64,000 nucleotides of DNA, taken from contig NC_134017.1 of the NCBI RefSeq assembly GCF_040712315.1, positions 12,182,001-12,246,000 on the forward strand, read 5' to 3'. Each line of letters starts with the position of its first letter. Within the stretch, counting starts at the first letter, position 1. Position numbers and translations under genes: made by a program. Source of the DNA: Castanea sativa. Its lineage: Eukaryota > Streptophyta > Magnoliopsida > Fagales > Fagaceae. Shown here piece after piece: positions 11,720 through 23,500 of this stretch. The notes below the pieces were generated by a model that did not search any database, was not told the DNA's origin, and saw only the letters and a list, made by a program, of their open reading frames with translations.

Positions 11720-13190
11720 GTACTTCTCATTGATAGTACTTCTTGAGATGTTCCACATTCTAGGGACGTGGCAGTGGCTTTCCTTCAAGGTCCTTCAGGT
11801 AATAGCTTCCCCTTTTGGACTAACGAACAACCTTATATGGACCCTCCCAAGTAGGTCCTAACATCCCCTGAGCTGGATATCTAGTAGCTTGTGAGACCCT
11901 TCACAGCACGATGTCATCGGGGTTGAACATTCTAAGCTTCACCCTCTGATTGTGGTACTTTTCCATTTTTTTGTTGATACCGAGCCATTCTAAGCTTCAC
12001 CCTCTCATTGTTCGTACCTTCATCACAATGAGCTCAATTAAGGCTAGATACTCCTACTTCAGTATCGAAGGCCAACCAAAATGGAGTTTCTTTAGTTGGT
12101 GTTCTTTCTGTCGTCCTATAGGCCAATATCACCTCGAGTAACTCTTCAGGCCATGCACCCTTTGCCCTCTCAAGTCGTGTTTTGATGAGCTTAAGCAAAG
12201 TACGATTTGTTACCTCTGTCTACCCATTAGCCTGTGGGTGCCTAAGTGATGAATAATGATTTTGTATCCCCAGATCTGCACAAAATTCCCTGAATTTTCG
12301 ACTGTCAAACTGCCGACCATTATCAGAGATGATCGTCTTAGGTATTCCAAACCTGCAGATAATTTTCTTCCAAAAGAAGCTTTGTATTTTGCCTTGTGTA
12401 ATTACTGCTAGTGGTTTTGCTTCGATCCACTTGGTGAAATAATCAATGGCAACGAGTAGAAATTTCACCTGCTTTTTCCCCCGAGGGAGTGGACCAATGA
12501 TATCAACCCCCCATGTGGAGAATGGCCAATGTAAGGAGATGCTCGTCAATAACTCTCTAGGTATATGTTGCACATTTCCAAAGTGTTGACACTTATTGCA
12601 TCTTTTGACAAGCTCAATCGCATCTTTCTGCATAGTTGGCTAAAAGTAACTTGCCCTGATCTTCTTTTCCACCAAGGATCGAGGTCCTGAATGGTTTCCA
12701 CATACTACTTTATGGATTTCTCACAACACATATATTTCTTCTTCAGGAGTCAGGCATTTCAAATATGTTAGTGAAAATCCTCTTTTGTAAAGTTCACCAT
12801 TCATGACGATGAATCTAACTGCCCTGACCCTAACCTTCTTTGCTTTTGATGGGTCAGACAGTAGTTGACCATCCTTTATATAAGAAAGGATTGGATCCAT
12901 CCAAGTACTAGATTGTTGGACTGAAAAGGTATGCAGCTCGTCAATGCTAGGCTTTATCTGGACTTCTATGAGTAGACCTGTCGTCGCAGAGGGATCTTTA
13001 GTTGAAGCTTGTCTATCTCGTTTGTAGCTGAATTGTCCTTCTATGGGATTTGCTCGACGAATTCATCATTAAGCTGAGTTGCTAGCTTAAGGTACTTCTT
13101 CATTATTTCTTCCTTCACTTCATATTCGCTGGTCATTTGGCCAACAACCAGCTTTAAATCTGTCTTCAACTTCAAATTCCTGATCCTCAT
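11720..13190 (-). pseudogene. Ty3/gypsy pol fragment (end of RNase H region and integrase)
   Basis: On the minus strand, 12633-12220 reads an integrase: a zinc-binding CNKCQHFGN, then GVDIIGPLP with the first catalytic Asp and SDNGRQF with the second. A TAG at 12217-12219 breaks the frame right after HPQANG. The same frame then continues with TEVTNRTLLK, which carries the catalytic Glu, and with ILAYRTTERTPTKETPF. The terminal piece (KDLEGK ... PRPWNVEHLKKYYQ type) ends near 11720. Upstream, 12640-13185 has recognisable pre-integrase sequence with many stops. Reverse transcriptase is absent; the fragment ends where LTR sequence begins at about 13197. Confidence 0.85.
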
Positions 13191-13196
13191 GGCCTT

Positions 13197-14069
13197 GAAG
13201 AGGAAATCGAAGCGAAGAACTCAGCGAAAAACTTCTCCGCCACCTTCCAAGCAATAAAATGATCCATTAGCAAATCAGTTAGGATACATGAATAGCAATA
13301 GACCCTCCAAGCCTAATCTACCCGATGAACCAAAGCCCTACAAGCTTCTTGCTCCAACAAGGTTAAGCATAACAATGTCTTCTCTAGCTTTCCGAATCTC
13401 GCAATAAGCTCATTGCACCAACCAAATGAATTGGTCGTCTCTGAACTGCTTCCCAAGAACCAAATAACCTTCTCACTGATATGGGTATGGTGAGGTAAGG
13501 ATTTGGCTAAAGGTCCTCTTAAGGGTATGTCAGTGGAGAGGGTGAGAGTAGAGGAATTTGGAGAATCAAATGTGTAAGATTATGGATGAGTATATCTTGT
13601 TTTTCTTTAGGGTTTATCTCTCAAAATTCACTTTTAAAGCTCTCTACATTTCGTGGGTATAAGGGTATTTATAGTAGGGTACGTGAGGGAATGTGAAAAG
13701 ACATTTTTCTGCAAAATAGGGGGCTTTGGCGACTCACTCGAGATTGGGACAAGTTGCGAGTTCCAGACGCTAAATAACAGAATGGTCAGACTGTATGTTT
13801 TTGTCCTGTAGTGCTCTAGTTGTCATGACCCTTCACCTTACTTCATGCTTCACACGTGTGGCACTTCTGGCAAGTCATCAGTCGCAAGTCACTCGCGAGT
13901 TCTAGTTGCGAGAATGCTCTTGATTGCACACACATTTGAATTCTTCACACTCTTTCACACACAACCCTTACATGATTCCCACCTAAATACATGGTATCTA
14001 ATTTCTGAATTACAAGCAAATTTGACATGAAATAAAGCCAACACATGGTTGAATAAATTCAACCTTACA
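13197..14069 (-). mobile_element. Copia-like LTR (family B), truncated 3' LTR
   Basis: This matches 52504-53377 in the same orientation and 26543-27280 in the opposite one. On the minus strand it begins TGTAAGG at 14069, just after a purine-rich AAGGGGGAGAT. That makes it the 3' LTR of the minus-strand element reaching to about 19862. A TATA-like CTATAAATACCC lies at about 13,665-13,680 on the minus strand. Compared with the full copy at 52274-53377, about 230 bp of the U5 end are missing at the junction with the gypsy fragment. Several CTCGCGAGT-type palindromic words occur. Confidence 0.75.
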
Positions 14070-14088
14070 ATCTCCCCCTTTGGCTATT
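14070..14088 (-). other. Polypurine tract of the minus-strand copia-like element
   Basis: On the minus strand the sequence AGCCAAAGGGGGAGAT lies directly before the TG of the LTR, the expected place for plus-strand primer formation. The plus-strand copia-like element has the equivalent CCAAAGGGGGCGAT at about 60571-60585. Confidence 0.65.
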
Positions 14089-14559
14089 CCATGACAAAAC
14101 TCATTCACACCTAACTCTAGATCTGTGAAGCTCTTAAACCATACAGATAAGTTTTCCTGAAAACAATATCACACAAAGTTCATTGTAAGCAAAAATCTTG
14201 GAATGCATATGGAGCAAGCACAATGCGATCAAGCAAGTATGAATATGACAATAAAGCATGGCTTGACCAAACAAGAACAATCACTATAAATAGTGACCAC
14301 AGTGTCCATTCACATGATGAATGAACATCTGAACATGCAAGCTAATAAGCTCAATGCTAAGTTTCATTTGCATGTCTAACACTCAACCAATGCAAGAATA
14401 CTAAGGTAATTGCATCAAGGATACAAGATCCAACAAGGGCACAAGAGTACCAAAGAGAATGCAAAACATAATCTAAAAGTACTAAATAGCAACACAAGCA
14501 AAGGTACAAACTAAAGCATAGTTTAAATATCTAAAACATCCAAGTATCCAAAGCACATA

Positions 14560-14832
14560 GTGCTGGTTTGGATCCAGCTTATTAGTGCTGCGTCTGCGTT
14601 TTGTTTCTTTTTTTTTTTTTTTTTTTTTAACCCAGCCGCAAAGTTGGACTTTTCAGCCATGAACAGTGCACAAATGCACTGTTCATGGGTCCCACAAATT
14701 TTACTTTTCAGCAACTTTTTCATTAAAAATAGGTCCCACGGTACTATTCACACATTTAAAAATTATTTTGCTACAGTGTTTTCAGTTTTCAGTTTTCAGT
14801 TTCAGCAAAATAAGTTCTATCCAAACGGACCC
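14560..14832. mobile_element. MITE with GTTTGGAT terminal inverted repeats (hAT-like)
   Basis: The left end GTGCTGGTTTGGAT and the reverse complement of the right end, GGGTCCGTTTGGAT, form imperfect terminal inverted repeats. The interior has a poly(T) run at about 14608-14630 and repeated TTTTCAGTT words near the right end. I could not define a target duplication, so the superfamily is a guess. It lies in the 3' internal region of the minus-strand copia-like element. Confidence 0.6.
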
Positions 14833-15267
14833 ATAATATCCAAGTGTTTTAAAACCAAACTACTAAAACCATAGAGTACTTAAAAACCAAAGTACTAAAA
14901 CTATAGAATACTAGAATAAGTGCTATGAAAAAAAAAAAAAACATAAAAACCATAAAAGCTATAAAAAATTATAAAAAGTTCTCCCCTCAAGATAGGCTCC
15001 CCCTCAAGAGCTACTCCATACTACTCCCCCTTTTTGACCGGAAGGGCCAAAGGGCTATGTCTGGTTTGTGAAGCTATCAAACTTGGTTATGAGCAAGTTG
15101 ATTTGGTCCTGGATAGTTGTAAGCCTATTGGAGTACTCAGTTTGGAAATTTCTTAGACCATCAATCCTCTCAAGAATGATTTGAAAAGTGTCTAGAGGCA
15201 CTAATGAAGACGATGAAGCTCCTCTCCTACCTCGACCACCACCTCTTCTTGAAGAAAATGGTCGTCC

Positions 15268-16104
15268 TTATGCTTCAGTTTCTGTATCTGCAGGAGGTGC
15301 TTGTTCAAGTTCATCAGCTTGTTCCTCACTTAGAAGACGAACTTTCCTCCTTAGGATTGTTTGAGAGTTGATGGAAGGAGGCACACTCATTAGGCTTATG
15401 TCCTGTGGAGTCTCCACACCTTTTTCATGAAGGATCCTCATAATCAGACTTGGGAGAACAAGCTTTGCCCTTGAGGTTGTCCTTGTAGCTTCGGCAATGA
15501 TGGTGTGCACATGTGCACCAATGTCGATGTAGGTTCTCTTACAAAGCTCTATGAGGAAGATGGCTATAGCATTGTTGATGGTGGTCAACTTCTTTACCAG
15601 ATACAAGTTGAACATCATGATATAGGCAAGACATCTCAAATCCGGAGGGAAGGTGGTTGTGTTGAGGCATTTTCCTTCCCTGGTGCCATCAATATGGGAT
15701 TGTACCGTTTCTAGAAGTATCATCCTGTCCTTGAAAGGAATGAACTCTTCAGGTCTCCATGTCCAAGGATACCATTAATGTCCCCTACATCAAGACGAAC
15801 TCATGACCTCTAACTCAACAGTCTATGTAATCTTCTCTTAGTGTGGCATTTGCATAGAATTCCCGGATCAGTGGTTCACAAACCCTAGGGAGATCACCAA
15901 AGAGCTTTTCCCAGCCATGTTCTTCAAAACAGCTAGGGATAAAGGATTCCTTGAGGTCAGCAAAGTTCACAAATCTCTCTTGAATTATCGGAGCCTTTCA
16001 AAGTGATGGTTATATCGCTCAAAATGTTGAGTGGAGCAAAATTGGTTATTGTCCATGCGTTTCCTCTTGTCACCACGTTGAGCAGTAGTTTTTTGTGGAG
16101 CCAT
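15268..16104 (-). pseudogene. Extra retroelement ORF (plant-transposon-protein type), decayed
   Basis: The ORF starts at ATG 16104 (MAPQKTTAQRGDKRKRMDNN) and can be followed with frame breaks and stops to 15268. Recognisable parts are EEHGWEKLFGDLPRVCEPLI followed by REFYANATLRED, then a helical region continuing to an acidic end. This resembles the putative plant transposon protein domain often found in retroelement-derived proteins. It sits between gag and the 3' LTR on the element's own strand, where polymerase or an env-like ORF would normally lie. A second copy is at about 54240-55650. Biochemical role is unknown. Confidence 0.55.
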
Positions 16105-18258
16105 TTACAAAAACAGAGCAACAAATTCCACAAAGCAGAGCACAATAGCTGGTAACAAACTTGATTAGTAACAAGTTAGTACCAAAGAATAAACTTCAAA
16201 TTAAAACCCTAAAAACTATAATTTAAAGAGTAATTAAAAAAAATTGACATGTGAAGATGCTAAACATCACAACATGATGGAATCATTGACATTATTCACT
16301 CAACATGTCAAAGGGTGTGTGTGTGTGTGCATCATATGCAAAAGTGTGCAAACTAGGGCATGAAAACATGTAAGGGGCAATGTGTGAAAACACATAATCA
16401 TTTGATGTTTCAAAAACAAAGAAACATTATTATCCCCACAATATTTGTACTCAATGGAGTCCAAAAATACACAGAAAAACATCTAAAAGACATTTTATTG
16501 CCAACATGGTATGAACAACACAACACAAAAAATAGCAAAATGCTTGAGCATGTAGTATAAACATGTAAAACTAGCATTATACTATGAAACCCAACAAAAC
16601 CCATATATAAAACTCAACAAAAACATCAAAAACCCATATTCAACAATCATATCTCAACATCTCAATATAAACAACAAATCCAAGAAAACTAGGGCTAGTA
16701 ACTTGAAATAAAGTGAAAATAAATGAAAAACCATACCTTTTCTTAATGATTGATTGAGGATTGAAGAAGAAAATGAAGGTTTTGTGAGTGAGAATGGCGG
16801 TTTTGGGAGAGGGAGAGGTGGAGAAGACAAAGGATTATGCACGTGATGTGAGAGAGATTGAAAAGTTTTTGAAAAATTGTCTAAGATTTAACCTTATTTG
16901 TGCAAAACACGCATTTTTCGCGACTCATATGACTCGCGAGCAAGTCGCCAAAAACCCTTGTACAAAATTTTGAAAATTTTGTCTAAGTCTTTTTTGCGAC
17001 TGGGACTTCCACTTGCTAGTAAGTCGCGAACCTTTCTGAGTAACCTCACGACTAGACTTCTTCTCGTGAAGTAGTTATGAAAATGACAAAAACCCATAAA
17101 TTTTTGAAAAATTTTCTAAGTGTTTTTCACAACTGGAACTCTTACTCGCTAAGGAGTCGCGAAACCTTTTGTGTAAGCTCACGACTAAAGCCTCGCGACT
17201 CGCGAGTGAGTCGCCAAAAGGCAAAGTTGAATTTTTTTGGATTTTTGTGAAAATTTTTGAAACAAAATACTTCCAAAAACAACTAAAATACTCAAAAATA
17301 TTTTTGTGTTTGATCAATATATACTTGAGTATGTACAACACATTTAATCAAGTACAATCACACAAATGAATAAGGCAGTCATTGAACATAGATATGCGTG
17401 ATGTGTGTGGGTATCAAATGTGAGACAATCCTTAGTCTAATATGAAGCTTCAATGATCAATTCAACCAAGACATACACAATTAACACTAAGTAGAGTGAC
17501 CAATCTCAATTAATGAAATGAGCATATATGACCTCCCACAAAAACTTGATTACATAACTTTGAAGCTTTTCATTTGGCTTATTACATTTTATAGCATTTG
17601 ATCATTTTAGAACAATACATCTCTTTTTGAGATCGATGCTTGAAATTTTTGATATTTCAATTTTGAGAGTAAGCCTTTGGCTTTTAGGCACCATACATTT
17701 TCAATACAAGTCGCTTTCCCTTTTTCCTAATCAAATACTAGTATGTGCGACGACTTTTGCAGCTCATTATCTCTTTTTGAGATTTGACATTGGTTGAGGT
17801 CTTTAAGCAAAAACATAAAAGAGTGGGAAGATATATAGGCACAAGTCTATGCATGTCTTAAGATCAACAAAACTATTGACTAATCATTCATGACAAGTTT
17901 GAAGACCTATTTACAACAGTTACATAGATGTCAAGATTTTTCCTATAAAGATACAAGTGCATAAAGAGCAAGCTAAGCTCGTAAATGCACAAAGCCATTA
18001 GTACGGAAGTACAAGGTTAAACATGCGTGTGACAATACACAATAATACCAATCAAACTTTTTAGATTTTCTACTTTTTATGTGTTTTTGGATTTTTGACC
18101 CAAAACAAGTAAAGATTGATCAAAAAGAAAAAAACAAACATTCAAAGCGTTTAAACAACAAAAACGGTAAAAACATCCTAGAATGAAGAAAACATAACCA
18201 AACAACCAACATTGTCACACCATATCGAAAGAATTAATGCATGGACATGTTATAATGC
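16105..18258. other. Non-coding 3' internal region of the minus-strand copia-like element
   Basis: No gene is supportable. Between about 16,915 and 17,215 there is an irregular repeat of about 100 bp built on ACTCGCGAGT-like words separated by AAAATTTTGAAAATTTT-like stretches. A short TG run lies at 16315-16329. The rest is low-complexity A-rich sequence of the kind that also follows gag in the plus-strand copia-like element. Confidence 0.5.
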
Positions 18259-19862
18259 TTATGCATGAGTACCCTTCTTCACCCACACGACACGTGCGTT
18301 TGGGGTGATATCCTTAGAGGATTGGGTACTTGGGTTATGATTCTTAAACCTTAGGGTGAAGTTTGCCAAACAAGAAGTGATGGTGTCTATCATCTTCATC
18401 ACATCACCAATACCGGGATCTACTTCTTGCCTTTTTGATTGATTGTGGTTCCCCTTACCCTTTCCTTGTCCTCTTAGCCTTTGAGAACCCTCATTCTTCA
18501 ATGCTTGAAGCTTGTGGCAATTTGGCCTTGTATGTCCTTGGACTCCACAATGAGGGCAAAAATGTTGAGTTTGAGGACCTCTTTGTGACTTCGGAAGAGA
18601 CTTCCCTTTTGCCTTGGGCTTGGCCATAATTGGATTTTAAGGCTTTGTCACAATCTTTTAAGTAACCACATTTGGTTTCTTCTCAACTTTCACATTCTCA
18701 ACACGAGGAGTTGCAACCATCAGTTCTTTGGCTTTAACAAACTTCATTTCCTTAGACACATTGGCGCTTGAGCTACTTTCTCCGGTATATCCTAAGCCAC
18801 TTCTATCGGAAGAGGGCTTTTGATAGGCAAGCACCTCATCAAGTTTCTTTGAAGCAACACAATTCACTTTGGCATTAGCTTGAATAATCTCAAGCTCAAG
18901 AAACTTGATCCTAGAATAGGCATTCGTTAGCTCTTTATTCATCACTTCAACTTCACATTTTATCTTTTATACCTCACAAGTATGCTATTGTAATCCTGTT
19001 CTGCTTTCTTCATTTTTCTAATGGTTGCCTTAACCACTCTAGCATACACTCCGATCTTCTCAAGAAAGGAATTGTAGGATTCTTGCAATCCCTTTCCTCC
19101 TTCATAGATGCATTCTTCATCTTCATCATCAAATTACTCTCCAATCCCTATAGACTCTACTTCGGTGTGCTCACCGAGCTCTTCCACTAGAGTTCTCAAA
19201 TCTTTCGAAGAGTCCATGGGCAATGGTCATAAAAGTGGAGTATTTTCCTTCTCTGCCACAACTCTCTTCCGAATCGGAGTTTAAGCTGTCCGTGTCACAA
19301 AGGGTAGTAGCAAAGACTTTACCCTTTGCCTTCAAATAAGTGGGGCATTCTTTCTTTACATGACCATGCCCTTTGCACTCATAGCAAGTGACTGCTTGAG
19401 ATGGAGAAGAATCTTTGGAATCTTTCTTCTTGAAGTTTTTCTTGTCCTTCTTGAAATTTGAGAATTTCCCTTTCTCAAAAGACTTCCCATCCTTTTTGAA
19501 TTTTAAGAACTTGCGGAAGTTCTTTGCAAGGTATGCCACCTCTTTTTCAACCTCATTCTCATCCGAGGACTCTTGAGCTTCAACTCTTTCATTGATCGTC
19601 TTAAGAGCAAGAGATTTGCTCTTCCTTTGTGATGATAAAGATAGCTTATATGTTTGAAGAGAACCGATGAGTTCTTGAACCTTTATCTCATTAAGGTCTT
19701 TTCTCTTTTTGATGGCGGTCACCTTGGCACGGAAGCTCCCTGGCAATGATCGTAGGATCTTCCTCACAATTTTAGAGTCCTCCGTCTTCTGGCCCAAGTT
19801 GAATTTTCCAATCACCACTTCATTCAAATTTCCATAAAAGTCAACTATAGGCTTTTGAAAAG
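18259..19862 (-). pseudogene. Copia-like gag remnant with two zinc knuckles
   Basis: On the minus strand, from about 19862, the text reads an internal gag piece (SKIVRKILRSLPGSFRAKVT), a UBN2-type copia gag core. A basic Lys-rich stretch and a first CCHC knuckle (CYECKGHGHVKKEC) follow. After stops, a second block at 18627-18259 carries CPHCGVQGHTRPNC. The same order (core, knuckle, second knuckle) is seen in the plus-strand element at 56830-58405. The gag start is missing; homology stops near 19862, where unrelated LTR-like DNA begins. No protease, integrase or reverse transcriptase follows. Gag normally packages element RNA; this copy cannot be functional. Confidence 0.75.
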
Positions 19863-20580
19863 GGAACCTCAAAAGAGGGAGATAGTGAAGAATGAGGAAG
19901 GGACCAGCTACTAATGTTGCTGACACAACATTGGTTCTGGTACCCATGGGAGCAAATAGAGGGAATCAATGGTGCTCTAGAAACCCTAGGATGGCACTAT
20001 AAAAGGAGGGGCAGCCAATAGTGAAAGGCATTCAGCAACAGTAGAATTAGAGTGAAAAATCCTTGAGAAAGCTCTGTCAAGATTCAAAAAGAAGAAAAGA
20101 GAGGAAAAACACTGTCCGGGATCCTTAAACAACCACTAGAGAATACACTTGGATTCAAAGGGATTTAAACTTTGCAAGTCTTAGAGACTTGAAGAGCTAT
20201 ATAAGTTTGTGATTTTTGAACTTATTTGGACTTTGTAACATGTCCTGGTGAGCGTGATATATTACAAAATTAAGAAAACAATGAAATATTTCAATTTTTC
20301 TTAAGGATCCCTAACGTTTATTTTGCCTTTCTTCCTCATTATTTGGCTCTTTACTGTTCTTTGCTATTAAATGCACATATATATTCTGTATGTTATTATG
20401 TATGTGTTGTAGGATTCGCGCTTTGTGCACCACTTGGTTTGAAATCAGCCCAATTTAGCTATGGTGAACCAAGCCCAGTCCCTTAAAACATAAAGTATCA
20501 GGCCCAGGATCCTTGCTTCTTACTTGGGTCTGCGTGCTGTTTACAAAGAAATAAAGAACCCACGCACTAATCTAATGTGG
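19863..20580 (+). mobile_element. LTR-like promoter fragment of another retroelement
   Basis: A CTATAAAAGGAGGGGCAGCC promoter-like segment at about 19998 is followed by a leader with AGAAAGCTCTGTCAAGATTC and GATCCTTAAACAACC. The layout resembles plus-strand LTRs such as the one at 2245-4599. It replaces the missing start of the neighbouring gag. I could not define either end, so this is a fragment of unknown family. Confidence 0.4.
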
Positions 20581-23500
20581 ATGGTAAACAAACCTTGATT
20601 CTTAGGTCTGAAAGTTTGGTTATGTGTGGGGAAGGTGTTAGCCACCCCACAATGCCTGTCCGAGGAAAGTCTTTTGTTTTGATAAAACCTTAATTTTCGA
20701 AGATTGGTAGTAAAAAAAAAAAACATGATTTTGGCATTGGCTTTCGGGGCTCAAGATGCATAGGGGCTTCGAGGTTTGACTTTTGAATAGGTGTGGTCCC
20801 AATCTATGCTTTCCAAAGGCGGTCGGGCGAAATACCAGATTTCCACGATGAAAATCCGGCAATATGTCACCTTACTTTCGCAGCGAAAATTAGGCATCAC
20901 TTTGCCTTAGGTATCATGGACTGTTACAATCACATTGGAAAGGGCGAGCAGGTATATATATACATAGAGCACACAAAGCAAGAAAGTAAATACCCACATC
21001 CTTAGAGCATGGCCCAAAATATAGGTGTAAAAAAAAATAAACAGGGGTCGCCATACTCTAGAGATGAGAACGAATGGTACATGGCGTGATATACCTAATA
21101 CAACCCATCTAAGAGAGAAAGAGAAAGGGAACAAAAAGGAAGGGGTTTTAAAAGAGTACATACCCAAATGGGAAAAGCTAGACCCCTAAACCTACTGAAC
21201 ACGGCCGCTTGGATCATATATACATGCTTGCATCCGCGCCCTTTCTGCTTGTGCCTGGGAGACCGTTCCCTATCTCCATGCTTCCTTGCTCCATATGTGT
21301 ACACGCAAAGGCGAAGACAAGAAACCAACAGACAAGCAATGGATGGAAAAGGTGCAAAGAGTGTATGACAGAGGCATAAAGCAGATAAGCATAATAGACA
21401 TGGCAAGCATAGCATATCGTAGGAGACATGATGAGCCACAAGATAAACAAACAAACAAGAAAGCCATAAGGCAAACAGGGAAGCAAACAAGAAAAGAAGA
21501 CATACAAGAAAAAACGCAAACAAAAGGGGGTGTCCGCGAGGGATAAAGGTAGGTTTGGATCGGGTGTCCATAGCTTCATTGTGTTGAAGTATGGATGACA
21601 CACTAGCAAACAAGACTTATGCATGGACATGTAAGCAAGCATGTAAAGATGCATAGAAAGCCAACGGGTGGCATAAACAAGTATGGCAAGCATAACATCA
21701 CACGGGGTGGAAAGGGGGAAGGGGTGCACGAAGCAACTGGCATCATGGTGATGCATCTCAAGTGGCTACATCCGACGCCCATGTGGCTACATCCAAACAA
21801 GCCTCATGGGCGTCGGATGTAACCATACAACCACAAACCCGCTAAAGGTGTCAAACGTGGCAAAGCCTAGAACTAGAAAGGCTAACACAAGCATAGAGCA
21901 TAGAAGCAAACAAGCATATACATGCAAAATAGGGATGATCCAAAACCTTTGATATGGGCCTTAGTGTATGGACAATGACAAAGACCATAGGGTCTAGATC
22001 GGGTCCTAACCATTAGGCCAAAACACAAGAAAGAAAGACAAAGCGACAAAGAGGGCTACAATAGCACATGGTGTTAGGACATATGTGAATCATGTTAGTA
22101 ACATATGTCATTTAGAATTGGGTAATCCTTTGACAAAACACACTTTACTTGTAATTGGGTAGATCTAGGATGTATTTAATACTTCAAGGAACAAGGTTTC
22201 AAGTTCAAGTGTTAAAGTCATGCAAGTCTGTCCAAGAAAAAAGCGAAGAAGTGCTGAGTCATTAAAGCTCAACAGCTCTCAACAGATAGCTATCTATCGA
22301 GGTTTTGACAGCTGTTGACAGATACAGTATCTATCGAGAATTATGAAATCAGAATTTTCAGATTTGATTTTCATCCCATGCTGACATGTATGTGTAAGGT
22401 TTCTTTTCTCACAACCTTAGACATATATAAGACTTATTTTAAAGGCCATCACATAAGAGAATACAAGGAGAACATATGCAAAAAGCGACCAAGTGCTTAT
22501 TCTCTCTAAAAGAAGCTACTGCGTCTTTGCGCCTTAGGGTTTTGTAACCAACTGCTTCTTGATCTTCATTGTTGATGAAGGGAAGAATTTTGCAACCAAC
22601 ATTCTTCTTCAAGTTGGTAAGTGAGTCACGTACTGGGATTCGTGCAAAGGAGTTAGTCACACACTGAGATCCGTGCATCAAAGGGTGGCGTTTATATATT
22701 GAAGAGTTCAGAGGTTCTAAAGCGGTAGAAGGTTTCTACTATGAGTTCATCTACGGGGATTGTAGAGTCTAGGGACAAAGGTTTTGTGCTAGATCTGAAA
22801 CTTCTCTTTACTATAGTGAATTGTTTTTCGGGAAGGTTTCCCCCTAGGTTTTTTATTGTGAAACTAGTTTGTTTTATTGGTTTTCCTAGGTCATCATATC
22901 TTGTCTTATTTACTATTTCGCTGTGCAAGATATTGACATAATATTGATGTTAATTAATTAATTAATTTATTTTTATCGAGGTTTATGTATAATAAATCTA
23001 ATTAACAAATTGGGTTTAAAACTTGTTAATTCTATTAACCGGGGTCTAAATTTCCTATCACATGGCATGACAAACATAGCTTAGGTCTAAGCACACAAAC
23101 ATGGCATAGAACATGCAAGGACATGGAAGATGGCATAAAGCATGTAGAAAACATAGATCCAAGCACCTAAGCATGTGAAAACATAGATCTAGACATATAG
23201 GCATAAAAATATGCATGTATGCCTGTAAATGCTTAGCACATAGAAATGGAAGAACATAGATCCAAGCATATAAGCATGTGAAGACACGGATCTAACCATG
23301 TAGCATGGAAATAAACACATAGAACATAGGTCCTAGCCAAGGCATAGCCAACAACATCATACGAGCATGTGAGCATGTAACCCTAACATCAACCTAGAAC
23401 AAAAAGAGGCACAAAACATAGGAAAACATGGCATAAATCCTAAAGCATGTAGATCTAAACATATAAGCATGGAAGGATCTAGATCTAAGCATGAGACATG

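Noticed and set aside
21095..21756. Overlapping 172- and 180-codon minus-strand frames rich in Cys, Leu and His
   Set aside because: They overlap in two frames within repeat DNA composed of AAGCATG-type words; composition explains them.
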